Positions 54,016 through 61,696 of a stretch of 64,000 nt of DNA are shown here, in pieces; position 1 is the first letter of the stretch, and each line of letters opens with the position of its first letter. The translations under genes were made by a program, and so were the position numbers. The notes under the pieces are model-generated. The model ran no database searches and had not been told where the DNA came from. It was given only the letters and a program-made list of their open reading frames with translations. The stretch lies in assembly GCA_033851915.1 (NCBI GenBank), contig JAWSVM010000001.1, positions 62,001 to 126,000 of the forward strand. Reading direction: 5' to 3'. The stretch comes from UBA1672 sp033851915 (GTDB lineage Bacteria; Pseudomonadota; Alphaproteobacteria; Micavibrionales; Micavibrionaceae).

Positions 54016-55158
54016 ATGAAAGAACAAATACAAACAAGTGCGTATAAAGAAGCTGGCGTTGACATCGATGCGGCGGCGGATTTAGTTGAACAAATCAAAC
54101 CATCTATCAAGAAGACAATGCGCGAAGGCGTCATGAGTGGCCTTGGCGGATTTGGGGCTTTGTTCGATCCAAAAGCAGCAGGGTATGACGATCCCATCCT
54201 TGTATCCTCAACGGATGGTGTTGGCACAAAGATTAAAATTTCCATTGATTCGGACACACATGGCACAATTGGCATCGACGCCGTTGCTATGTGCGTTAAC
54301 GATCTGGTCGTCCAAGGGGCGGAGCCATTATTCTTCCTTGATTACTTTGCCACAGGAAAATTGGAAAACACTGTTGCCAAAGCCGTTATTGAAGGCGTGG
54401 CGAGAGGGTGCGAGATATCAGGATGCGCTTTGATCGGTGGCGAGACAGCAGAAATGCCCGGACTTTACGCCGATGGAGATTATGATCTGGCCGGCTTTAC
54501 AGTGGGCGCAGTTAATCGTGACGCTCTAATCACCGGAGAAACGATCACAGAAGGCCACGTTATTCTAGGCCTCGCATCCAATGGTGTACATTCCAATGGC
54601 TATTCATTGGTGCGCAAAATCATTAGGGATTCCGAAGACTTTACTTATGAGAGTCCAGTTCCCTTTGACATGACCATTACAGTGCAAGAAAAAGATATTA
54701 CGAAGCAAACGACACAAAAGGCAGAGACATTAAACGATGCCTTGCTTGCACCGACCAGAATTTACGTTAAATCGTTGCTGAAGGCGCTGAAAATAAAGAG
54801 TGATGACGCAACGCCTGCGATTAAAGGCATGGCGCATATTACAGGCGGCGGACTAACCGAGAATATTCCGCGCGTTCTGCCAGATGGCTTTGCTGCACAT
54901 ATTGACGCAGCAGCATGGAAGCTGCCCGCTATTTTCACATGGCTGAAAAAGCTGGGTAACCTTGAGAACTCTGATCTTGCCCGTACCTTAAATTGCGGTA
55001 TCGGCATGATTGTTGTTTGCGACCCGAAACATGTCGACGCAATCGAAAAATCATTGATCAGCACAGGTGAAACCGTTTACAAAATCGGTGAAATAAAGAA
55101 ACAAAAACAATCAGATATCAGCATTGTCCTCAATAATCTCACCGCGTCATGGGGATAA
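54016..55158 (+). CDS. purM: Phosphoribosylformylglycinamidine cyclo-ligase
   Basis: Forms the imidazole ring of AIR in purine synthesis, using ATP. YKEAGVDIDAAADLV at the start, the GLGGFGALFDPKAAGYDDPILVSSTDGVGTK block (in parts, about 40-72), DLVVQGAEPLFFLDYFATG (about 97) and GCALIGGETAEMPG (about 137) are the family landmarks. About 380 residues, slightly longer than the usual 345-355, with extra residues around 220-245. The 3' end overlaps purN by ten bases. Confidence 0.95.
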   Translation: MKEQIQTSAYKEAGVDIDAAADLVEQIKPSIKKTMREGVMSGLGGFGALFDPKAAGYDDPILVSSTDGVGTKIKISIDSDTHGTIGIDAVAMCVNDLVVQGAEPLFFLDYFATGKLENTVAKAVIEGVARGCEISGCALIGGETAEMPGLYADGDYDLAGFTVGAVNRDALITGETITEGHVILGLASNGVHSNGYSLVRKIIRDSEDFTYESPVPFDMTITVQEKDITKQTTQKAETLNDALLAPTRIYVKSLLKALKIKSDDATPAIKGMAHITGGGLTENIPRVLPDGFAAHIDAAAWKLPAIFTWLKKLGNLENSDLARTLNCGIGMIVVCDPKHVDAIEKSLISTGETVYKIGEIKKQKQSDISIVLNNLTASWG

Positions 55159-55736
55159 ATAAACTAAAGCTCGCCATTTTTATTTCAGGTAAAGGCAGCA
55201 ACATGCTCTCCATCATGGAGGCCAGCAAAGCCGCTGATTTTCCAGCAGAAATATCCGTTGTTTTGTCCAACCGCCCTAACGCCGGCGGAATCGCATTGGC
55301 ACAAGATGCTGGAATTGCGACAGAAATAGTCGATCATAAAAAGTTCAAGAGTCGCGAAAATTTCGAAAATGAAATACAAAAACGCCTTGAAAATTATGAT
55401 GTTGACCTGATTATTCTAGCAGGGTTCATGCGTATACTAACGCCATCTTTCGTTGAAGGGTGGCCGGATCAAATGATTAATATTCATCCTTCTCTATTAC
55501 CCGATTATAAAGGGCTGAACACGCATGCACGCGCAATCAATGACGGCAAGACAGAATCAGGCTGTACCGTACATTTTGTCAGTGAGGATCTAGATAGTGG
55601 AGCGATTATTCTGCAAAAACGCGTCGCCATACACACAGATGATACACCAGAGACGCTGGCCGCCCGTATATTGGAGCAAGAACATCAGGCTTACCCCGAA
55701 GCGATAAGAATCATCGCATCATCGCTGGTAAAATAG
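55149..55736 (+). CDS. purN: Phosphoribosylglycinamide formyltransferase
   Basis: Transfers a formyl group from 10-formyl-THF to GAR in purine synthesis. The substrate site ISGKGSNMLSIMEA (about 11-24), the catalytic region IILAGFMRILTPSFVE (about 85), INIHPSLLPDYKGLNTH (about 112-128, with the catalytic His) and GCTVHFVSEDLDSG are all intact. Length 195. The ATG lies within the end of purM, giving translational coupling. Confidence 0.95.
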   Translation: MGINKLKLAIFISGKGSNMLSIMEASKAADFPAEISVVLSNRPNAGGIALAQDAGIATEIVDHKKFKSRENFENEIQKRLENYDVDLIILAGFMRILTPSFVEGWPDQMINIHPSLLPDYKGLNTHARAINDGKTESGCTVHFVSEDLDSGAIILQKRVAIHTDDTPETLAARILEQEHQAYPEAIRIIASSLVK

Positions 55737-55813
55737 ATATAGATTCCTTCACAAAATTTCCGTACAATAGAGCAGTATTAATTATGATCTTAAAATAATT
55801 GGATAGCTAAAAA

Positions 55814-55963
55814 ATGGAAAATCACACCGTCGTCGATGTCACCCCGCAAGAACTTGAAAAGATAGAAAACACTTGGCATCTTTTTACCATAATAGGAAAA
55901 TATTCTGTTTTATCTATCTGCGCACTTCTTGCAGCTCTTGCCGCAGCGTTCGTGCCATTTTAA
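55814..55963 (+). CDS. aa3-type cytochrome c oxidase subunit IV (49 residues)
   Basis: A very small gene: MENHTVVDVTPQELEKIEN, then a Trp-containing junction and one transmembrane helix (about residues 24-47, VLSICALLAALAAAFV). The design, an acidic amphipathic start, then W-x-x-F, then a single helix, matches the bacterial aa3-oxidase subunit IV family (COX4_pro_2). In alphaproteobacterial oxidases such subunits sit at the edge of the complex without cofactors. A weak GGA-type ribosome site lies about ten bases upstream. It stands alone between purN and the large kinase, away from any cox operon in view. Confidence 0.6.
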   Translation: MENHTVVDVTPQELEKIENTWHLFTIIGKYSVLSICALLAALAAAFVPF

Positions 55964-56082
55964 TGGCTCCTCTCTTAATATCCCGTTTTATAATAAATCC
56001 TTAACTATTTGTGATCATAATCCTGCGTGAGCGAGCAATTCGTCCGTCATATTCGAAACAGGAAAGAACTCCGACCAGAGTC

Positions 56083-59000
56083 ATGTTGATACAGCAAGGT
56101 TTAAAAACGAGAAAACTATATCGCGAGCGCACTCATATCGTTGCGCTTGTGCTGTTGCTCACGCTCTCCTGTCTTGGAATAATCAGAACAGCAAATGCAC
56201 AAAGCCAGCAAGTCTTAACGCTTGAGCAGCACACAAAATCGTTATCCATCGCACCTTACAGCTATGTCACTTTAGATAATGAGAAAATCTTAAGCCCAGA
56301 TACAATTGTTGCCCGCCATCGCAATAACCTGCGCGGTGAACGAAAAAATACAGATACAATCAACCTTGGTATAAATACCGCACCCTCGTGGATCTTATTC
56401 ACGGTATATAATAAATCCAATATCGATGACTGGATACTGCATTTCGGGAATACATTGGATGGCCGCATTGGCATGGTCAAAAAAATTAATATTATGGATT
56501 ACACCACCAAACAAACCGTGATGTACCCCGCACCAAAAGACTCAAAAACATCATCGCCCTTTTTGGGAAATATATTGCCTTTAAAAATAAAACCAGGCAC
56601 ACAAGTTACCTATATACTTTATATCGAAGCCGATAACGGCCTGCCCTTGGTTCTAGCACCCAGAATTATGCCGCAAAAAATATATATGAGAAATATGCTC
56701 AGTGTCGGTGCAAAAACCATCATCACATCTATACTCTTCATAGGCCTTATCACCTTTTTCATTATATCTTATTATATAGGACGCAACGCAGCATCCATTG
56801 CTTTAGCCTCCTATTACACCTTGCTCTATGCCCTATTTTTCAATCTGGACATTCATTTCCTATCACATGGCCTTATCAACGGCGCCACATTATTCACCCT
56901 GTATATAGCAAGCTTTATCCCACTATTCCTTGCCATAAAATTCTTTAATAGAATCACTTATGATCAAAGGCCAATGGAAAATATGGCGCTCATCGCCTTA
57001 GGGATCTTCATTGTTGCCATATCCCTTTTATACCTTGTCATTATAGGCATGAGTAATACCGGCCTGATCGCCCTTACCGGCACGATATGCATAAGTTTTG
57101 TCTCGCTAATTACGATTACGGCTTTAACCGGAACAAAAACACCGATTATCACCACATTATTTTGCTTAGGCTTAAGCTTTGTGCCTTTATCTTTTTTGGT
57201 CTTATCCCTCGCCATTATCGATATTATTCCTGCATCGTCTTTTACAATAAACCTATTCTGGTTTTTACAAATCCCTGGCGCGGCATGCTTTATCGCATCC
57301 TATGTTAAGTCGAATAAGCACAGACACATACGTAAAGAACAAGAACACCTACACCAAAAGCACGAACAGCAATCTCTAGCTCAATTACAAAAATCAAAAG
57401 ACTCTGCTGATCAGGCGCGCCTTTTGCGTGTTATTGAGCGTGAAAGAGAATTAATGGCAGAATTGCGCGAACGCGAGGTTAAAAGAACAGAAGAAATGCG
57501 CCAATCCAAAGATATCGCAGATAAAGCAAACCATGCAAAATCAGCCTTTCTTGCTGTGGTTAGTCACGAGATAAGAACACCAATGAACGGTATTTTGGGC
57601 ATGGTACAATTGCTACAAAATACCAGCCTGACAAAAAGCCAAAATGAATATGTCGATATCATGCAGAAATCCGGCGATACCATGATGGCTTTGCTTAACG
57701 ATATTCTTGATTTTGAAAAAATTGAACGCGGCAATATGGAACTGGAAAGCATTGATTTCAACCTCCACCAACTGGCCAAAGATATTATTATTTTAATGTC
57801 CGGTCATGCTGCGCAAAAGAATATAGAGATCAAAACCAGCATTGCCGATAATGTCCCCGTAACTGTTACGGGTGACCCGACACGCTTGCGTCAGGTTCTG
57901 CTTAACCTTGCCAATAACGGCATGAAATTCACGCAAGAGGGTCATGTTACAATCGAAATTACTATGCCCGAAACCGCGGAAGAGTCCATTATTCACTTCG
58001 CCATTAAAGATACGGGTATTGGTATTTCCGAAGAAGCACAAAGCAAGCTATTTACACCCTTTAAGCAAGCAGAAACCAGCACGTCACGCCGATATGGCGG
58101 CACAGGTCTGGGTCTTGCGATTTCAAGTCGCTTGATTGAAGCCATGAAGGGCAAGATAACTGTGAGCAGTGAAGTCGGCGTGGGTAGTACATTCTCCTTT
58201 TCTATTAAGCTAGAAGCAAAAGACACCCATGATGGTGATGGCGCAACTCAAAACACATCAAAGGAAAATGTAAGACAAGCAAGACCTCTGAATATCCTGA
58301 TCGTCGAAGATAACGAAATGAACAGGAAGGTTCTGGAAGGTTTCCTCTCATGTGACGGGCATACTTTATCAATGGCTCAAAACGGAATGGAAGCGCTCGA
58401 TATTTGCCGTACCACAAAGTTAGATCTCATTTTAATGGATATCCAGATGGATGGATTATCTGGGCTGGAAACAACTACCAAAATACGTGCCAACAGCAAT
58501 AAAGAAATCGCAGCAACGCCAATTATTGCTCTAACAGGAAATGTTATGCTTGAGGATATCGAAACATTTTTTGCCGCACACATGAACGGTTTCATTGCCA
58601 AACCGATTGACGCCAGAAAGCTCCGCGATGTCATTTATAATGCCTCTGTCGGAAAATTTGAAAATGACTTACCCAAAGATTTCTTTGATACAAATGAAGG
58701 ACACAATCCCATGGATATTGAAAACATAGACCATAACCTTAGCTTTGATAATCGCGAAGATTTCACAGAAGGGACAATACAAACACCTGTGACAAAAGAA
58801 AGCGACCCAATTCTACACCAAAAAGTAAATCTAACGTTTGATAGTGATGACAGTGCAGCAACACCTGTTCCAAAATCGATAACACCGGAACCACCTTTGC
58901 CGAAATTCAAACCAACGGATAAAAGTGATGACGAGCTAACCGAAATTCAAAAATATCTAATGGAACAACATTCCGACAACACGAAGACCAGCGACAAGCC

Positions 59001-59586
59001 AGAAACGCAAAGCCAAGCACCGGTTGCAAAAGCACCCGCAGTCGAAGCACCAATGGTGGAGACAACAGAACCAGCTATAGAGACAAAAGAAAAAGACATA
59101 GCCGTCGTCGCGCCAGCAGCAACAGAAAAAGAAGAAATCGCCAGCGTAATAGTGACAACAAACACAGAAGAAGAAAAAACAGTGCCAACAGAAACGGCAA
59201 ATACCAGCACAGCTGACTTTGATATAGATGACATAGAAGACATCCTTGATACAGCAATGCTTCAAAGCCTGATCGATACACTCGGCGAAGAACAGTTTAT
59301 GAATCTCTTGGATGGGTTTTTAGAGAAAGCCGCCGAAATCATCGAAAATATCGATAGGATAATAGCGGAGGGCGACATCCCTTCACTGGGCGCTCGTGCA
59401 CATGAGTTAAAAGGCATGTCCGGTAATTTCGGTATGAAGCAAGTCAGCGCCATTGCCGGAGAAATAGAAAAAACCGCAAAAATGGCTCAAAAAGAAAATT
59501 CCCTCTCCGAGGCAAGAAAACTAAACGCCGCAAATGAGCAAACAAAAGCGGCGTTTCAAAAATGGCGAGTAAATCTCAAAGCTTAA
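56083..59586 (+). CDS. 7TMR-DISM hybrid sensor histidine kinase with REC and Hpt domains
   Basis: A giant membrane kinase, about 1167 residues. After a signal or anchor segment (about 20-42, VALVLLLTLSCLGII) comes a periplasmic 7TMR-DISMED2-type sensor (about 60-195, with the APSWILFTVYNKS pattern), then seven transmembrane helices (about 205-410), a coiled coil (about 420-485), HisKA with FLAVVSHEIRTPMNG (His about 495), the ATPase domain (NLANNGMKFTQEGH about 605, GGTGLGLAIS about 674), a receiver (about 735-855, phospho-Asp in LILMDIQMDGLSG about 786), a Glu/Thr/Ala-rich linker of about 180 residues, and an Hpt domain (AHELKGMSGNFG, His about 1107). I favour ATG 56083; an upstream GTG at 56011 would add 24 charged residues before the signal. 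Confidence 0.88.
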   Translation: MLIQQGLKTRKLYRERTHIVALVLLLTLSCLGIIRTANAQSQQVLTLEQHTKSLSIAPYSYVTLDNEKILSPDTIVARHRNNLRGERKNTDTINLGINTAPSWILFTVYNKSNIDDWILHFGNTLDGRIGMVKKINIMDYTTKQTVMYPAPKDSKTSSPFLGNILPLKIKPGTQVTYILYIEADNGLPLVLAPRIMPQKIYMRNMLSVGAKTIITSILFIGLITFFIISYYIGRNAASIALASYYTLLYALFFNLDIHFLSHGLINGATLFTLYIASFIPLFLAIKFFNRITYDQRPMENMALIALGIFIVAISLLYLVIIGMSNTGLIALTGTICISFVSLITITALTGTKTPIITTLFCLGLSFVPLSFLVLSLAIIDIIPASSFTINLFWFLQIPGAACFIASYVKSNKHRHIRKEQEHLHQKHEQQSLAQLQKSKDSADQARLLRVIERERELMAELREREVKRTEEMRQSKDIADKANHAKSAFLAVVSHEIRTPMNGILGMVQLLQNTSLTKSQNEYVDIMQKSGDTMMALLNDILDFEKIERGNMELESIDFNLHQLAKDIIILMSGHAAQKNIEIKTSIADNVPVTVTGDPTRLRQVLLNLANNGMKFTQEGHVTIEITMPETAEESIIHFAIKDTGIGISEEAQSKLFTPFKQAETSTSRRYGGTGLGLAISSRLIEAMKGKITVSSEVGVGSTFSFSIKLEAKDTHDGDGATQNTSKENVRQARPLNILIVEDNEMNRKVLEGFLSCDGHTLSMAQNGMEALDICRTTKLDLILMDIQMDGLSGLETTTKIRANSNKEIAATPIIALTGNVMLEDIETFFAAHMNGFIAKPIDARKLRDVIYNASVGKFENDLPKDFFDTNEGHNPMDIENIDHNLSFDNREDFTEGTIQTPVTKESDPILHQKVNLTFDSDDSAATPVPKSITPEPPLPKFKPTDKSDDELTEIQKYLMEQHSDNTKTSDKPETQSQAPVAKAPAVEAPMVETTEPAIETKEKDIAVVAPAATEKEEIASVIVTTNTEEEKTVPTETANTSTADFDIDDIEDILDTAMLQSLIDTLGEEQFMNLLDGFLEKAAEIIENIDRIIAEGDIPSLGARAHELKGMSGNFGMKQVSAIAGEIEKTAKMAQKENSLSEARKLNAANEQTKAAFQKWRVNLKA

Positions 59587-59591
59587 TATTA

Positions 59592-60014
59592 TTAGCCTAC
59601 GATTTCATCGTTAGAGAAAAAATATTCAATTTCAATTTTTGCATTATCTGCAGAATCTGAACCATGCACAGAATTTTCGCCAATATCAATCGCATGCTCT
59701 TTACGGATTGTACCTGCATCAGCCTCTTCAGGGTTTGTTGCGCCCATCACTTCGCGATATTTTGCAATAGCATTCTCGCCTTCCAACACTTGCACAACTA
59801 CAGGCGCAGAGGACATGAACTCTGTCAATTCACCAAAGAAAGGACGCTCGCTATGCACTGCGTAAAAGCCTTTTGCTTTCTCAAGGGACATATGAATACG
59901 TTTTTGCCCGATAATGCGTAAACCCGCAGCTTCGATTATTGTGTTAATTGCACCTGTCAGGTTACGACGTGTCGCATCCGGCTTGATGATAGAAAATGTA
60001 CGCTCAATGGCCAT
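59592..60014 (-). CDS. ndk: Nucleoside diphosphate kinase
   Basis: Transfers gamma-phosphate between nucleotides through a phospho-His. ERTFSIIKPDATRRNLTGAI at the start, the central MSSAPVVVQVLEGENAI, and the catalytic His in SVHGSDSADNAKIEI (about 117) are diagnostic. Length 140, standard. It converges on the large kinase with five bases between and is divergent from the RelA/SpoT-fold gene; the 194-base gap upstream must hold its promoter. Confidence 0.97.
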   Translation of the reverse strand: MAIERTFSIIKPDATRRNLTGAINTIIEAAGLRIIGQKRIHMSLEKAKGFYAVHSERPFFGELTEFMSSAPVVVQVLEGENAIAKYREVMGATNPEEADAGTIRKEHAIDIGENSVHGSDSADNAKIEIEYFFSNDEIVG

Positions 60015-60208
60015 AACTTTAATCCTTATACCCTTAAATATTATTTGAACATCTATATATCCACCCCGCGCGACAGATGCAAGGGGGAATATAGGAAATC
60101 ACAAGGCAAAAAATACAAATCATTGCAATTCATGGCCATATTACGCTAGAATAGAGCATAAAAAATAAAAGTCCAACAATGGGCTATAGAATACGGGTGT
60201 TAAATTAG

Positions 60209-60979
60209 ATGGCAGAACAAAGCAATATCAGCATTTCATTCAATGATCGCGGCGATTTACGCCAAGTTATGGAACTTGAAGAACTATACGATACATGCGA
60301 AGAAACACGCCTAAAACTTGGACGTTTCCTCTTGTATGTACTGGACAAATCAGAGGCAACCGATGCCTTTATGGGGCCGAACAAAGACAAAGACTCTGCC
60401 ATAAGAAAAATAAATCAAAGATATGATGGGGATTCCCGTTGCCTTACTGACGTTGTCCGCGGAAAAGTCATTGTCGATAGCTCCGAGCAACTTGGCGCAG
60501 TGATGGATATGTTTAGAAATGCTGATTCAGGCCCATTACAAGAAGCCGGCATTAAAGTTGAACTTGAAAAAAATAACTTTGAAGAGCCAAAGCCCTACAC
60601 AGGATACAGGGGACTATCATATAAGCTATCTGTTCCTACAGGAGATGAGGGCAAGCCACATGTTGTAGAACTGCAAATTGTATCTACTGCTATGGAATCT
60701 GTTTATGATATGACCCATGAACATAAAAGAGCCGCAGAAGATATATATCGGGATGCCGCCCGTGATTTTAAAGCAGGACTACGTGAAGAATCAGCCCTAA
60801 CAGATGATGAGCTGGAACTGGCAACATATCATTACGCCGTTTGCGAATATTATAATTCAAAAATAGCGCACGAAGAGGGCTATGATCGTTTCTTGAAAGA
60901 CCCAGACAGGCATGCCTTCACGCCGGAGAAAGAGGCAGAGCTTGTTGCACATATGGCAGAAATTGGCGTAGAGCCTTAA
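60209..60979 (+). CDS. RelA/SpoT-fold (alarmone-synthetase-like) protein
   Basis: A 256-residue soluble protein. Its middle part aligns in pattern with the RelA/SpoT synthetase fold: KINQRYDGDSRCLTDVVRG (about 68-86; Asp in place of the DIAGxR Asp), then a GxxYRS-equivalent PYTGYRGLSYKLSVP (about 129-143), then the strand VVELQIVSTAMESVY with the Glu of ExQIRT (about 152-166), then HEHKRAAED. The order and spacing are like small alarmone synthetases and related polymorphic-toxin nucleotidyltransferases, but 'DVVRG' and 'LQIVS' differ from classic SAS motifs. No hydrolase or TGS domain. Two small unknown genes follow on the same strand. Enzyme activity and product are unknown. Confidence 0.5.
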   Translation: MAEQSNISISFNDRGDLRQVMELEELYDTCEETRLKLGRFLLYVLDKSEATDAFMGPNKDKDSAIRKINQRYDGDSRCLTDVVRGKVIVDSSEQLGAVMDMFRNADSGPLQEAGIKVELEKNNFEEPKPYTGYRGLSYKLSVPTGDEGKPHVVELQIVSTAMESVYDMTHEHKRAAEDIYRDAARDFKAGLREESALTDDELELATYHYAVCEYYNSKIAHEEGYDRFLKDPDRHAFTPEKEAELVAHMAEIGVEP

Positions 60980-61070
60980 TTGAAGAACAAGATTAATGAT
61001 TTTAAACTTGCATAATGATACACTTTTAGAGTACGACATCTAGAATATGACAATAGATTGGTGAAATGTA

Positions 61071-61436
61071 ATGGCTGACAACGGCTTGGAACACAAAGAT
61101 TTATCAAAGGCATTTGCCGAAATACCCAACGAAACTACACGTTTTGGTATTTGGGAAGGTGAGAATGACGTCAAAAGATTTATAAAAATCGTTGAGTCAT
61201 CCACAGAGACAACCAAAGCCTCTACTCTGCCATGGATCCCTCGCAGCATAGAGGAATATGATTTCGTAGAACGAGATTGGACACCGAACGAAGATCTCAT
61301 GAATATTATAAACAGCAATCGGTTTGAATTCTTCGAGACACCCCAAGATTGCCAAAATGCAATGGTGGAACATACACAGAAATTCTTAGATTCACCGGAT
61401 ATAGGTCAGGTAATACAAGAACTTGATGGAGTATAA
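61071..61436 (+). CDS. Hypothetical protein, 121 residues
   Basis: A soluble, acidic protein that I do not recognise. It has a helical start (GLEHKDLSKAFAEI), a segment FGIWEGENDVKRFIKIVESS, a Trp/Pro-rich centre (LPWIPRSIEEYDF) and a helical end. No signal peptide, membrane helix or known motif. It follows the RelA/SpoT-fold gene by 91 bases and precedes the 77-residue gene by five, so the last two are an operon. Confidence 0.55.
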   Translation: MADNGLEHKDLSKAFAEIPNETTRFGIWEGENDVKRFIKIVESSTETTKASTLPWIPRSIEEYDFVERDWTPNEDLMNIINSNRFEFFETPQDCQNAMVEHTQKFLDSPDIGQVIQELDGV

Positions 61437-61441
61437 ATATT

Positions 61442-61675
61442 ATGCCCTCAAAGGAAAGAGTTTACCATTATTACCTTCTGGGCGATCGCCCAATCAAGGT
61501 AACGTGCAGTGCGATGGAAATTCCTATTAATGTCGAAATCGTCGATTCAAAGACAAAGGAATTCATCCCCGACCTATCACTCGTCCCTGTCATCACGGAT
61601 AGCGTGGATATCATAAAAATCGATGAAACTGAATTCCGCAATGCTTGCCTTGCAAAGGGTGTGAAGCCTATTTAA
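61442..61675 (+). CDS. Hypothetical protein, 77 residues
   Basis: A small protein of beta-rich character (VYHYYLLGDRPIKVTC, INVEIVDSKTKEFI, VDIIKIDETEF) that ends in a short helix. No family is recognised. GGAG at the end of the previous gene, ten bases upstream of this ATG, and the five-base gap indicate translational coupling. It faces alaS, 21 bases away. Confidence 0.5.
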   Translation: MPSKERVYHYYLLGDRPIKVTCSAMEIPINVEIVDSKTKEFIPDLSLVPVITDSVDIIKIDETEFRNACLAKGVKPI

Positions 61676-61696
61676 GGCTCCCAGTTTTACCCCACA

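Noticed and set aside
58957..59281. Minus-strand reading frames rich in Cys, Phe and Trp
   Set aside because: They lie opposite the Glu/Thr/Ala-rich linker of the large kinase; the composition is just the complement of that biased coding sequence.
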